Shown here one piece after another: positions 1-10,000 of a stretch of 34,533 nucleotides of DNA (the stretch's first letter is position 1; each line of letters begins with the position of its first letter). Both the position numbers and the translations under genes were made by a program. The notes under the pieces were generated by a model. The model worked only from the letters and a program-made list of their open reading frames with translations. It was not told where the DNA came from and did no database searches. This DNA is from Klebsiella pneumoniae. GTDB lineage: Bacteria; Pseudomonadota; Gammaproteobacteria; Pseudomonadales; Pseudohongiellaceae. The DNA lies in contig CAMCRC010000023.1 of the NCBI GenBank assembly GCA_945877175.1, positions 1 to 34,533 on the forward strand. Reading direction: 5' to 3'.

Positions 1-51
1 CCGCGAACAGACTCGTTCGAGCAAGTTCGCGGGCAAGCCCGCTCCTACAGG
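1..51. repeat. Nested inverted repeat with Pseudomonas REP-like core, downstream of typA
   Basis: Bases 1-8 (CCGCGAAC) are the exact reverse complement of 25-32 (GTTCGCGG), and CTCG at 12-15 pairs with CGAG at 18-21, so 1-32 can form one long hairpin. An alternative perfect hairpin, GCGGGC at 29-34 with GCCCGC at 37-42, is followed by TCCTACAG. From memory, this core closely resembles the abundant REP elements of Pseudomonas genomes. It lies just after the typA stop on the minus strand and has no T-run, so it is not a clear intrinsic terminator. The repeat may extend left of the window. Confidence 0.6.
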
Positions 52-60
52 TCTGGCGTG

Positions 61-1890
61 TTACTGACCGCGCGTCGCCGAGCCGCGCTCGGAACGCTTG
101 CGCTCGCTCTCGGTGAGCAGCTTCTTGCGCAGACGGATGTGGTTTGGCGTGATCTCCACCAGCTCATCATCCTCGATGAACTCCATGGCCTGTTCCAGAG
201 TGTGTTTCACCGGCGTGGTCAGAACGATGTTCTCGTCTGTGCCCGATGCGCGCACGTTGGTCAGTTGCTTGCCCTTGGTAGGGTTCACCACCAGATCATT
301 GTCGCGGCTGTGCAGCCCGACGATCATGCCTTCGTAGACTTCCACGTTGGGGTCCACGAACAGACGACCGCGCTCCTGCAGGAACCACAATCCGTAGCCC
401 AGCGTCTTGCCCTTGATCATGGAAACCAGCACGCCATTCTTGCGCTGACCGATATTGCCGACCTTGATCGGGCCGTAATGGTCAAACACATGGTTCATCA
501 TGCCGCTGCCGGAAGTCATGCTCAGGAACAGGGAACGGAAGCCGATCAAACCCCGCGTCGGCACCAAGTACTTCAGGCGGACGCGGCCTTTGCCGTCGAG
601 GGTCATGTCCTGCAGATCCGCCTTGCGCATACCGAGCTCTTCCATGACAGCACCCTGGTGCTGCTCGTCGCAGTCGATCACCAGCGCTTCGTGAGGCTCC
701 TGCGTGACGCCGTCCACTTCCTGAAGAATTACCTCCGGACGCGAGACAGCCAGTTCGAACCCTTCGCGACGCATGTTCTCGATCAGCACGGACAAGTGCA
801 ATTCGCCCCGGCCGGACACCTTGTACTTGTCGGGCGTCTCGCCCGGTTCAACGCGCAACGCCACGTTGTATATCAATTCGCGCTCAAGGCGATCACGCAG
901 GTTGCGCGTGGTGACGAACTTGCCATCCTGACCAGCAAACGGAGAGTCGTTCACCTGGAAAGTCATGCTGATGGTGGGCTTGTCCACTGTGAGCGGGGGC
1001 ATGGCGACAACATGCTCAGGGTCGCACAAGGTGTCGGAGATGTTCAGCTTGTCGATGCCTGTGATGCAGACAATTTCGCCGGCACGGGCTTCGGCCACGT
1101 CCACGCGCTCCAGTCCCAGGTGGCTCTTCACCTGCAGAATCTTGCCCTTGCGGGTCTTGCCTTCGCGGTCGATGATCACGACCTGCTGGTTCACTTTGGC
1201 AGTTCCACCGGTCACCCGGCCGATGCCGATAACGCCTACGTAACTGCTGTAGTCCAGGGCGCTGATCTGCATCTGGAAAGGCGCGTCAACGGCAACAGGG
1301 GGCGGGGGCACACGGTCAATCACTGTCTGGAAGAGCGGCGTCATGTCGTCTGCCATCTGATCCAGCTCAAGACCGGCGAAACCGTTCAGAGCAGAGGCAT
1401 ACACCACGGGGAAATCCAGTTGCTCGTCGGTGGCACCGAGGCGGTCGAACAGGTCGAACACTTCACCGAGAACCCAGTCAGGACGCGCACCGTCACGGTC
1501 TACCTTGTTGATCACGACGATGGGCTTGAGGCCCTGGTCGAAGGCTTTCTGGGTCACGAAGCGGGTCTGCGGCATCGGGCCGTCCACCGCGTCCACCAGC
1601 AGAAGCACAGAGTCCACCATCGACATGACACGCTCTACTTCACCGCCAAAGTCGGCGTGTCCGGGCGTATCCACGATATTGATGTGGTAACCATTCCAGT
1701 TGATGGCGGTGTTCTTGGCCAGAATCGTGATGCCGCGTTCGCGCTCCTGATCGTTGGAATCCATGACCCGCTCCACGGCCTTGCCACGATCTTCCAGCGT
1801 GCCTGACTGCTGGAGAAGTTTGTCGACGAGCGTGGTCTTGCCATGGTCAACGTGGGCGATGATGGCGATATTGCGAATTTTCTCGATCAC
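61..1890 (-). CDS. typA: Ribosome-associated GTPase TypA/BipA
   Basis: This is a translational GTPase of the TypA/BipA family, which binds the ribosome at the EF-G site and supports ribosome assembly and growth under stress or cold. The 609-residue length is normal for the family. GTP-binding motifs are intact: AHVDHGKT at residues 12-19, ERERGIT at 49-55, DTPGH at 74-78 and NKVD at 128-131. The translation-factor beta-barrel, two EF-G-like domains and the TypA-specific C-terminal domain follow. The start is a GTG at 1888-1890, giving the usual family N-terminus [20 protein letters not shown]; a weak AGG lies about 11 bases upstream. It sits 82 bases from kdpE, probably as a separate unit with its own promoter. 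Confidence 0.97.
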   Translation of the reverse strand: MIEKIRNIAIIAHVDHGKTTLVDKLLQQSGTLEDRGKAVERVMDSNDQERERGITILAKNTAINWNGYHINIVDTPGHADFGGEVERVMSMVDSVLLLVDAVDGPMPQTRFVTQKAFDQGLKPIVVINKVDRDGARPDWVLGEVFDLFDRLGATDEQLDFPVVYASALNGFAGLELDQMADDMTPLFQTVIDRVPPPPVAVDAPFQMQISALDYSSYVGVIGIGRVTGGTAKVNQQVVIIDREGKTRKGKILQVKSHLGLERVDVAEARAGEIVCITGIDKLNISDTLCDPEHVVAMPPLTVDKPTISMTFQVNDSPFAGQDGKFVTTRNLRDRLERELIYNVALRVEPGETPDKYKVSGRGELHLSVLIENMRREGFELAVSRPEVILQEVDGVTQEPHEALVIDCDEQHQGAVMEELGMRKADLQDMTLDGKGRVRLKYLVPTRGLIGFRSLFLSMTSGSGMMNHVFDHYGPIKVGNIGQRKNGVLVSMIKGKTLGYGLWFLQERGRLFVDPNVEVYEGMIVGLHSRDNDLVVNPTKGKQLTNVRASGTDENIVLTTPVKHTLEQAMEFIEDDELVEITPNHIRLRKKLLTESERKRSERGSATRGQ

Positions 1891-1945
1891 GAGCTGATTA
1901 CCTGTCTGGAGTAGTGTGGGAAGAACGCCGGGAAAAAGGCCGTGG

Positions 1946-1951
1946 AGTATA
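1946..1951 (-). promoter_or_regulatory. Possible -10 box for typA
   Basis: On the minus strand this reads TATACT, a 5/6 match to the sigma-70 -10 consensus, about 55 bases before the typA start. No convincing -35 hexamer is present at 16-18 bases, so the promoter is tentative. Confidence 0.3.
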
Positions 1952-1972
1952 CACCAGCCTCTTCAAGGATGC

Positions 1973-2650
1973 CTACAGAATGAAGCGATAGCCCACGCCG
2001 GGCTCGGTTTCCAGGTAGCGCGGACTGGCCGGATCATCGGCAAGACGCGTGCGCAGTCTGGCCATCAGAATACGCAAGTAGTGCGTGTCTTCCAGATGCC
2101 CTTTTCCCCACACTTCGGTCAATAATTGCCGTTGTGTGACAATTCGCCCCCGGTAGGAAAGCAGCACGCGAAGCAGGTCAAACTCCTTGCGGGATAGACG
2201 CACCGCTGTGCCACCGAGACTGACCTGGCGCTGTGCGATGTCCACCCGCAGATGGCCATCGTCGAACACCTCAGGCACAACCTGCACATCTCCCTGCTGG
2301 CGCAGCAGACCACGAACCCGGGCAAGAAGCTCCTGAATGCCGAAGGGTTTGACCACGAAGTCATTGGCGCCGGCATCCAGGGCCTGCACTTTCTCGGCCT
2401 CGCGGTTGCGCACCGACAGGATGATGATCGGACCGGTGTAAAACTCGCGCAGCCGGGCCAGCAACTGTTGGCCATCCATGTCCGGCAGTCCCAGATCGAG
2501 AATGATCAGCTTCGGAGAATTCAAGACCGCCTTCTCCAGACCCTGCTGCGCCGTCTCGGCCTCCAGCACGTCGTAATGCTGTGCCGTCAGACCAATGCGC
2601 AGAAAGCGGCGGATCTGCGGCTCGTCGTCAATCAGCAGAATGGTATTCAC
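1973..2650 (-). CDS. kdpE: KdpE-like response regulator (OmpR family)
   Basis: This is a winged-helix response regulator, 225 residues, expected to bind DNA after phosphorylation by the KdpD-like kinase encoded immediately upstream. The receiver has the acidic pair DD at residues 8-9, phospho-acceptor Asp52 in LIILDLGLPD (same position as E. coli KdpE) and the KPFG lysine. The C-terminal OmpR-type DNA-binding domain ends in ETEPGVGYRFIL. The chosen start is GTG at 2648-2650, which overlaps the kdpD stop as GTGA and has AGGAG eight bases upstream. A longer reading to 2692 would only add residues encoded inside kdpD. The obvious target to test is the trkH promoter; no kdpFABC genes are in the window. 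Confidence 0.9.
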   Translation of the reverse strand: MNTILLIDDEPQIRRFLRIGLTAQHYDVLEAETAQQGLEKAVLNSPKLIILDLGLPDMDGQQLLARLREFYTGPIIILSVRNREAEKVQALDAGANDFVVKPFGIQELLARVRGLLRQQGDVQVVPEVFDDGHLRVDIAQRQVSLGGTAVRLSRKEFDLLRVLLSYRGRIVTQRQLLTEVWGKGHLEDTHYLRILMARLRTRLADDPASPRYLETEPGVGYRFIL

Positions 2651-4170
2651 AGCCCTGACTCCTGCAATGGCAGAATCATTTGCACCAGACATCCGTGGCC
2701 TTCTGCCCGGTCACCAATTCTCACACTGCCTCCGTGTGCACCGATCATGCCTTTGCAGATGGCCAGTCCGAGGCCGGTGCCCGCGGCGCGACGGTCACCG
2801 CGCTCGGCACTGTGAAACAGGCGGAACACGTTTTCACGTTCCGATTCTGGAATACCGGGCCCCTCGTCTGCTACTTCGATCAGCAAAGGCCGGTCAGTAG
2901 CCGTTGCGAGACGTGCACAGCGCAGTTGAATCAGCGAACCGAGCGGCGAAAATTTCAAGGCATTGTGCAGCACATTGAAGATAGCCTGCTCGATCAGTGC
3001 CGGGTGCACCCGCAGCAATGGGACATCCGGCGCCAGCGTCACCTCGAGACGATGCGCCGTGGCCAGAGGACGCACCCGCTTCATGACAACATTGATGATC
3101 TCTTCAATGCTGACCCAGCTGCGATCCAGTGTCAGTTCGCCCTGCCCCAGCCGTGTCATGTCCAGCAGATTCTGCGTGTAATTGTCCAGTCGCGAGGCTT
3201 CGGAGAGCACCGATTCGAGCAGCTCGTCCTGTTGCGCCTGGGTAAGATCCCCGCGCATTTCCAGCAGCGTTGTCGTGGCACCTACCATCGCCGTCAGCGG
3301 GGTACGGAAATCGTGGGACACTGAAGACAGCAACGACGAACGCAACAGCTCACGCTCCTTGTCGATACGCTCCCGGGCCAGATCCCGCAACAGCTGGATG
3401 CGGCGCAAACCCAGGCTGGCCTGCCGCAGCAGTATGTCGATCGTCTCGTTGTTCTGCACCTGCGCGTGGGCCGACAATCCCGGTTGCTCACCGCCGAGCA
3501 GAATTGCCACGCTGCCGCCTTCGGCATCGCTCACCAGCCTCACACTGAAATGCTGTGCACCAGTGTCCAGCAGCATTGAGCTCTCTGTGCCTGCAAGCAG
3601 TGCCCGTTCGATCTTTTGTCGCGCTACGTCCGGGAAATCTGTCGGCGTACTGGCCCACTCCGGCACCACACCGCGACCCGAGCACACGGTGTGGCACACT
3701 CTTCCGGTGAGTTCGCCAATTGCCGATTGGAGCGCCATCAGCACTTCACGCGACTCCAGAGCGGTGCTGATGTTTTCCAGCAGGCGATGCTCGATGCGAG
3801 CAAAACTGTCGCGAAACTCGAGGCTGCTGACCTTGCCCTGCAGGCGACCGGCCAGCGATCCGACCAGACTGGCGATCAGCAGAAAAAGCGCGGCAGTCAG
3901 CACATCTTCGCGATGCGTCATCAACAGGGTGCCGCGAGGCTCGGTAAAGAAGAAATTGAAGGACAGGAAGCCGCTGAACGCACTGACCAGAGCGGGCAGA
4001 ACTCGGGTACTGGTGGCTGTGATGATTACCGCTGCCGTATACACAAGCACCAGATTGGCGGCTGGCACCAGGCGTTGCAGCAGTGCGCACAGAAGCGTTG
4101 CCACAGCCGTCATCAGCAGCGCGAAAAGCACGGCCGCCCACGGTCTGTCGAGAACGCCCGAGGTGCTCAT
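2647..4170 (-). CDS. kdpD: Short KdpD-like sensor histidine kinase lacking the N-terminal KdpD/Usp input region
   Basis: This is a membrane histidine kinase of about 507 residues. It begins directly with the DUF4118-type block of transmembrane helices found in the middle of KdpD (about residues 11-110). A GAF-like linker, a coiled segment and a complete kinase core follow: H-box SVSHDFRTPL with His286, N-box NVLHNALKFSP, G1 DEGPGIP and G2 GTGLGLAICK. E. coli KdpD is about 890 residues because of N-terminal KdpD (Walker A) and universal-stress domains, which are absent here. The ATG at 4168-4170 is preferred because GGAGG lies five bases upstream and it overlaps the trkH stop as TGATG. A longer ORF start at 4257 would lie within trkH. 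It is the central gene of trkH-kdpD-kdpE. Confidence 0.88.
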   Translation of the reverse strand: MSTSGVLDRPWAAVLFALLMTAVATLLCALLQRLVPAANLVLVYTAAVIITATSTRVLPALVSAFSGFLSFNFFFTEPRGTLLMTHREDVLTAALFLLIASLVGSLAGRLQGKVSSLEFRDSFARIEHRLLENISTALESREVLMALQSAIGELTGRVCHTVCSGRGVVPEWASTPTDFPDVARQKIERALLAGTESSMLLDTGAQHFSVRLVSDAEGGSVAILLGGEQPGLSAHAQVQNNETIDILLRQASLGLRRIQLLRDLARERIDKERELLRSSLLSSVSHDFRTPLTAMVGATTTLLEMRGDLTQAQQDELLESVLSEASRLDNYTQNLLDMTRLGQGELTLDRSWVSIEEIINVVMKRVRPLATAHRLEVTLAPDVPLLRVHPALIEQAIFNVLHNALKFSPLGSLIQLRCARLATATDRPLLIEVADEGPGIPESERENVFRLFHSAERGDRRAAGTGLGLAICKGMIGAHGGSVRIGDRAEGHGCLVQMILPLQESGL

Positions 4171-5621
4171 CAACGCCTCCAGAAAGCTGGACTGAACAGC
4201 ACAATGATCGTCAGAAACTCCAGCCGCCCCATGATCATCCCTCCACACAATACCCACTTGGCCATATCGGACAGACTCGAAAAATTGCCCGCCGGCCCGA
4301 TGATCGGCCCCAGTCCCGGGCCCACGTTCGCCAGAGCGGTAGCAGACCCCGTCAGACTCGTGACCAGATCCAGGCCGGCAAGCGACAGCAATAGTGTCAT
4401 GACTGCCAGACAGATCACCATCATGAACAGAAAGGCGACCAGTGAGGTTACGATTTCGTCAGAGACAGTGACCCCGTTGTAGTTGCGCGGCAAGGCTGCT
4501 CTCGGATGGATTGCGCGCGCCACCTGCTCGCGGATGAGCGTCATGCACAGCTGCAGGCGAAAGGTTTTCACACCACCGCTGGTGGATCCGGAGCATCCGC
4601 CCAGAAAGGTTGCAAAGAAGAAGATCACGATGGCGAAGTTGCCCCACAGGGTGTAATCCGTGCTGGCATAGCCAGTGGTCGTCATTACCGACACCAGGTT
4701 GAATGTCGCGAGTGTTACAGAATCCAGGACCGAAGAGTCCCCCAGTTGCCAGACGGCGACGGCCAGCGCCGAACTCAGCACGCCCATGATTGCCAGCATG
4801 CCCAGCAGTTGCCTGTCACGCAGTGGCGCCAGTGTTCTATGTTTCAGTGCCCGCAAGAAGAGCGCGAAGGGACTCGCACCGAGGACCATGAACATGATGC
4901 AGATCCAGTGAAGGACCGGCGACTCGAATTGCGCGAATGAGCTGTCAGAAGTGGAAAAGCCGCCGGTTGAAATCGTGGCCATGGCGTGATTGATCGCATT
5001 CAGCGTGTCCATCCCGAACACCTTGAAAAGAAAGGCGCACAGCACCGTAAATGCCATATACAGCAAAACCATTTGTTTGAGCAGCTGCTGGGAGCGCGGC
5101 AGCGACTTGTCAGACCAGTCAGAGGACTCCGTTCGAAACAGTTTCATGCCGCCAACACTCAGGAAAGGCAAGACGGCGATGGCCATGCCTATGATGCCGA
5201 TACCGCCAAACCAGTGCAGCAGAGAGCGCCACAACAGGATGTCCTGACCCATGGTGTCGAGACCGACAAGGACAGTTGAGCCGGTAGTCGTCATACCAGA
5301 AACAGATTCGAACATGGCATCTGCCATCGAGAAACCCTGTGGCAGCAGCAGAAAGGGGAGCGCACCAAAAAGCGGCACTACAATCCAGGCCGTTGCCGTA
5401 ATCAGAAACATCTGCCGGGGCTGCAGATGCGGTGAGCGAGTGAGATGGCCAATGGCAACGCAGACTGTACCGGCAAGGAAGCCGATCGCTGCACTTTTGA
5501 AGAAGGCACTGTGATTGCCCGTCTCGTAAGCCACGCCCAAAAGGGCTGGAAACAGCTGAAGCGTGGCGGTGACACACAGGACGACGCCAAGGACGATCAG
5601 AACGGGACTGAAGGTTTTCAT
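4170..5621 (-). CDS. trkH: TrkH potassium uptake channel subunit
   Basis: This inner-membrane potassium-translocating subunit of the Trk system works with the cytoplasmic NAD/nucleotide-binding TrkA, which is not encoded here. It has 483 residues and many hydrophobic helices. The four pore-loop selectivity motifs are visible: TTTGST at 111-116, STGG at 217-220, TTTG at 313-316 and NVGPG at 431-435. The C-terminus MGRLEFLTIIVLFSPAFWRR is typical of TrkH. It is first in a three-gene operon, with a one-base overlap into the kdpD-like gene. That arrangement suggests its expression is linked to potassium or turgor sensing by KdpDE. No clear Shine-Dalgarno sequence precedes the ATG at 5619-5621. 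Confidence 0.95.
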   Translation of the reverse strand: MKTFSPVLIVLGVVLCVTATLQLFPALLGVAYETGNHSAFFKSAAIGFLAGTVCVAIGHLTRSPHLQPRQMFLITATAWIVVPLFGALPFLLLPQGFSMADAMFESVSGMTTTGSTVLVGLDTMGQDILLWRSLLHWFGGIGIIGMAIAVLPFLSVGGMKLFRTESSDWSDKSLPRSQQLLKQMVLLYMAFTVLCAFLFKVFGMDTLNAINHAMATISTGGFSTSDSSFAQFESPVLHWICIMFMVLGASPFALFLRALKHRTLAPLRDRQLLGMLAIMGVLSSALAVAVWQLGDSSVLDSVTLATFNLVSVMTTTGYASTDYTLWGNFAIVIFFFATFLGGCSGSTSGGVKTFRLQLCMTLIREQVARAIHPRAALPRNYNGVTVSDEIVTSLVAFLFMMVICLAVMTLLLSLAGLDLVTSLTGSATALANVGPGLGPIIGPAGNFSSLSDMAKWVLCGGMIMGRLEFLTIIVLFSPAFWRR

Positions 5622-5669
5622 GGCGGCAGGGTAAGTCGAATGCCTGTAAAGACTCTATGCCGTGAGCGA

Positions 5670-5689
5670 GCGTTTGCCGCAACAAACGC
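5670..5689. promoter_or_regulatory. Inverted repeat between trkH and the RND adaptor (candidate operator)
   Basis: GCGTTTG at 5670-5676 and CAAACGC at 5683-5689 form a perfect 7-base inverted repeat around CCGCAA. It lies about 50 bases upstream of trkH in the divergent intergenic region, where an operator for KdpE or another regulator could sit. The regulator assignment is inference only. Confidence 0.35.
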
Positions 5690-5836
5690 GTAAAAATTTG
5701 ATCCAGCGCCGACAGTATTCAGCGGACAACCCGTATTAGCGGGCGTATTCAGAATATTTGGTTCAACGCTGATCTTCTGGCCTTGTCCAGCGTATACCAG
5801 CGCTAGGGCAGCGGTGTTCCGCTCACGCATTTATAC

Positions 5837-7027
5837 ATGTCAGCCATCCCAAGAGGTTTACCCCAATTGAAGCGAGTCATCATCCCCATCGCCATTCTGA
5901 CCGGCGCCGCGCTGGTATTCTTCACGCTGGTGCGCAATCCGGAGCGTCTGGAAGCCGTGGCTCCCGAGCAGGCGCTGACCACGGTGCGTGTCGCCGCGGT
6001 GCAACCGGAGTCCGTCAAGATGGAGGTCCAATCCCAGGGCAAGGTGCAGGCCTCGCGTCGGGTGAACCTCTCGGCCGCTGCAGCCGGGCCGGTATCATGG
6101 GTGTCGCCGAACCTCGTTCCAGGCGGATTCTTCGCGGCTGATGAAGCGATCCTGCGTCTTGACAGCAGTGACTTCGAAAACACGCTGGCCCGCAGCCAGA
6201 GCAGTGTGGCGCAGGCCGAAACCGAATTTCGCCACGCCACGACCGAACTGGAACGCTATCGGGAACTGGCCGTTCGGCGCCTGGTCAGCGAATCTCAGGT
6301 GGAGAATCTTCAGCGCCAGGCAGACATTGCCTCAGGCCGCCTGAAAGATGCGCAGGCGACCCTCGCGCAAACCCAGCTTGAATTGCGGCGCAGTGAAGTG
6401 CGCGCGCCCTTCGCCACAATTGTGGAGAGCACCAGTATCGAACTGGGGCAGCACGTGAATCGCGGCACCTCTCTGGCGACGCTGCTGAGCGCCGATGAAG
6501 TGGAAGTGCGCATTCCACTGGCGCTGACACAGCTGGGCTATCTCGACATCCCGCTTGGGCATCGCGGCGAATTGCCGGAAGAATCCCAGCCTGCCGTCAA
6601 TCTGCAGGGCATGTTCGGCGGACAACTGCATTCCTGGACCGGACGCCTGGTGCGCACGGAAGCCGGCATTGATGCGTCGAACAATTCAGTACAGGCCATC
6701 GTGCGGGTAGACAATCCAGGCTCGACAATGGCGACTGAAGAAGACGCGCAGGCCATACCACTGCCCGTCGGGCTTTACGTCGAAGCCACCATCGCCGGCA
6801 AATCTGTGGACAATATTGTTTCGCTGCCCCGCGAGGTGATTCGCGGCGGCACCCAGGTGCTGGTAGTGGACTCGGAAAATCGCATGCACTTCCGCGATGT
6901 GGAAATTCTGCGGCTCGAGAGCGATCGCGTGCTGATCAGTGGCGGCCTGCGTGCCGGTGAGCTGATCTGCATGTCCCCGATTCAGGCGGTTGTTGACGGC
7001 ATGGCCGTTCAGGTCGTGCAGCAATGA
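5837..7027 (+). CDS. RND efflux periplasmic adaptor (membrane fusion protein)
   Basis: This is an HlyD/AcrA-type adaptor of 396 residues expected to link the RND permease encoded next to an outer-membrane channel. It has an N-terminal membrane anchor (about residues 12-32, no lipobox seen), then a lipoyl-like half, an alpha-helical hairpin (about 110-180, with repeated Q/E/A heptads), the second lipoyl half (SEVRAPFATIVE), a beta-barrel and a membrane-proximal domain. The ATG at 5837 has no ribosome-binding site. An in-frame TTG at 5867 with AAGAGG ten bases upstream would start the protein at LKRVIIPIAI and is a serious alternative. It overlaps the permease start by ATGA, so the two are translationally coupled. 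The substrate is unknown. Confidence 0.9.
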   Translation: MSAIPRGLPQLKRVIIPIAILTGAALVFFTLVRNPERLEAVAPEQALTTVRVAAVQPESVKMEVQSQGKVQASRRVNLSAAAAGPVSWVSPNLVPGGFFAADEAILRLDSSDFENTLARSQSSVAQAETEFRHATTELERYRELAVRRLVSESQVENLQRQADIASGRLKDAQATLAQTQLELRRSEVRAPFATIVESTSIELGQHVNRGTSLATLLSADEVEVRIPLALTQLGYLDIPLGHRGELPEESQPAVNLQGMFGGQLHSWTGRLVRTEAGIDASNNSVQAIVRVDNPGSTMATEEDAQAIPLPVGLYVEATIAGKSVDNIVSLPREVIRGGTQVLVVDSENRMHFRDVEILRLESDRVLISGGLRAGELICMSPIQAVVDGMAVQVVQQ

Positions 7028-10000
7028 GAACGATCGTTTACTGGTTCATTGACAACCCCATTGCCTCCAACCTGCTGATGATGGTGTTCCTGGTGTCGGG
7101 CGTCCTCGCGTACATGAATACGCGGCAGGAAGAGTTTCCCAGCATCGAAACCGGCACCATTCAGGTCAACGTGCCCTATCCGGGCGCGGCCCCTGAAGAA
7201 GTCGAGCAGGCCGTGTGTCTGCACCTGGAAGAGGCTCTGGAGAATGTCGAGAACATCCAGCGCATGACCTCAACCGCCCGCGAAGGTGGCTGCGCCGCCA
7301 CCCTGCAACTGGAAGGTGGAGCCGACCTGAATCGCGTGTTGAATGACGTCAAGAGCACCATCGACGGCATCGTGACGTTCCCGGACGACATCGAAGAGCC
7401 CACGGTCGCGTCGTTCTCTCCGGTCAGTACGGTGATGTCTCTGGCCCTCGTAGCCGACACTGACGACGCCAGCCTGAAGGAAATCGGCGAGCAGATCCGC
7501 CTCGAACTGATCGATCTGGATGGCATTTCCCGGGTGGAAGTCAGCTACATTCGCCCCTATGAAATCTCTGTCGAAGTCTCCGAACTCACCTTGCGTCAGT
7601 ACAATCTGAGCCTGAACCAGGTGTCCAACGCCATCAACAGATCCGCGATGGACATGCCCGCGGGCACCCTGCGTACGCCGGGCGGCGAGATTCTGCTGCG
7701 CAGCAAGGGCCGCATTTTTGAAGGCGAAGAATACGAGAACATCGTGGTGCGTTCTTTCCCGGATGGTTCGCAGCTGCGGCTGGGGGATATCGCGACGGTG
7801 CGCGACGGCTTTGAAGAGGGCTATCTGACCGCGCGCGTCAACGGCAAGAATGCGGCCATCATAGAAATCTATCGCATAGGTGAAGAAGACACCGTCCGGT
7901 CTGCGGATGCAGTGAAGGCATACGTCGAAGCACGCCAGCCGCGAATGCCCGCCAGCGTCGAGCTGATGGTGCTTACTGACGATGCGAAAGGGCTGGAACA
8001 GCGCATAGCGACGGTGGCAAGCAACGCCTACTCAGGATTCTTCCTCGTCTTGCTCGTACTGACCCTGTTCCTGCGCTTCAAGACCGCCCTCTGGGTGGCT
8101 GCGGGCATTCCAGTGGCCATGCTGGGCGCACTGGCCATGTTCCCCACCCTGGGCCTGACCATCAGCTCGCTGACCATCATGGCCTTCATCCTGGTGCTGG
8201 GCATCATCGTTGACGATGCCATCGTCGTCGGCGAACGCGTCTACGTCTATGAACAGCAAGGCATGTCGCCGCGCGAAGCTGCAGCCGAAGGCACCCTCAG
8301 CGTCTCGATTCCTGTTATTTTTGGCGTTCTGACCACCATCGCTGCCTTCCTGCCGCTGCTGATCCTGGACGGCCCGATGGGCGCGTTCTTCAATGTGATC
8401 GGCGTCGTCGTCTCACTTTGTCTGCTTGCCAGTCTCGTCGAATCCCAGCTCATATTGCCGGGCCACCTGTCACACAAGAGCAAGGGCGGCTATTTCTCGG
8501 AAGACAATGCGCTGGTGAAGCGCTGGCAGACTCTGCAGAAGGCCATTTCTGGCAGCCTTGAGACTTTCGCTACCAAAATCTATCAACCGGCACTGCGTGT
8601 ATGCCTGGATTATCGCTACGCCACCTGGGCTGCCGCCACCGCCGTGATTCTGATCACCGTGGCCATGCTGATGAGCGGACGGGTAATTTTTCAGTTCTTC
8701 CCGGCGGTGGAAGGTGATCGCGTCTATGCCAGCATACAGATGCCGGAAGGGGTGCCCGTTGCTGTCACGGAAGAGGCACTGGCGAAAGTGGAAGCTGCTG
8801 CCGCTGAACTTGTTCTGGAAATCGAAGCAGAACTGGATGAGCGCATTGCGGCAGGCGATGCACCTGAAAGCCCCGGCTACATCGTCGAGAACACCCTGAC
8901 CACCCTTGGCTCCCGCATCAACCGAGGCGGCCCTGCCATGGGCCGCGGTAGCGCGGGGGGCAGTCACATTGCCGAAGTGGTCATGATCCTGAGCTCCTTC
9001 GATGCGCGCGGCCAGATGAGCGCCAATGATATTCGCGACCGTTGGCGCGAAAAGGTCGGATTCATTCCTGATGCCCTGGAAATGAACTTTGTGTCTGACT
9101 CCTTCTCTGCCGGACAGGCTTTGAGTTTCCGCCTGGAAGGGCGCAACGAAGACAGCCTGCGCATCGCCACGGCAGAGCTGCGTGAAGCACTGGCGCGCTA
9201 TCCCGGCGTGTTCGACATCAGCGATTCCTTCCGGGCCGGCAAGCAGGAAGTGCAGATCGAGATCCTGCGTGAAGGCGAATTGCTGGGTTTCACCCTGGAC
9301 GACATCTCCCGTCAGGTACGCCAGGCCTTCTATGGCGCGGAGTCCCAGCGCATCCAGCGCGGCTCCGACCAGATCAAGGTGATGGTGCGTTACCCCGAGA
9401 ATGAACGACAGTCGCTGGGCAATCTGGAAGACCTGTTGTTGCGCACGCCCGAGGGTGGCGAAGTGCCTTTGTCCAGCGTGGCCCGTCTGTCACTCGGCAA
9501 TGGCTATTCCAGCATCAATCGCGAGGATGGCCGGCGCATCATTACCGTGAATGCCGACATCAACCGCGAAGTCAGCACCCCCGAGCAGGTAACGCAGGAA
9601 ATCGCGGCGGAGTTTTCGCAACGCTGGAACGATGAATACCAGATCAATCTGGCGCTGGGTGGGGAAGGCGAACAACGCGACGAATCCCTGGGTAGCCTGT
9701 TCTCCACCTATCCACTCGCCTTGTTCATCATTTTTGTCCTGCTGGCCATTCCCTTGAAGTCTTACGGGCAGCCGCTGATCATCATGAGCGTGATTCCATT
9801 CGGCGCCATTGGCGCCATCCTCGGCCACTTCATCATGGGCCAGGAGCTGGTGTTCTTCTCATTGATCGGCATCGTCGCGCTGGGCGGGGTTGTGGTGAAC
9901 TCGAGCCTGGTGCTCGTGGACTACATCAATACCGAAGTGGCAGCGGGTCACAGTCTGGAAGAAGCAGTGGCGAACTCCGGCGTGGCGCGTTTCCGGCCGA

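Noticed and set aside
58-1806. Long plus-strand open frame (582 codons) opposite typA
   Set aside because: It is antisense to an unambiguous, full-length TypA with all GTPase motifs; histidine/valine-rich shadow translation, no family resemblance.
3182-4195. Serine/arginine-rich plus-strand frame opposite kdpD
   Set aside because: Shadow of the kinase gene; extreme S/R composition and no recognisable domain.
5618-5830. 70-codon minus-strand frame upstream of trkH
   Set aside because: No ribosome-binding site, no recognisable family, and it occupies the divergent promoter region containing an inverted repeat.
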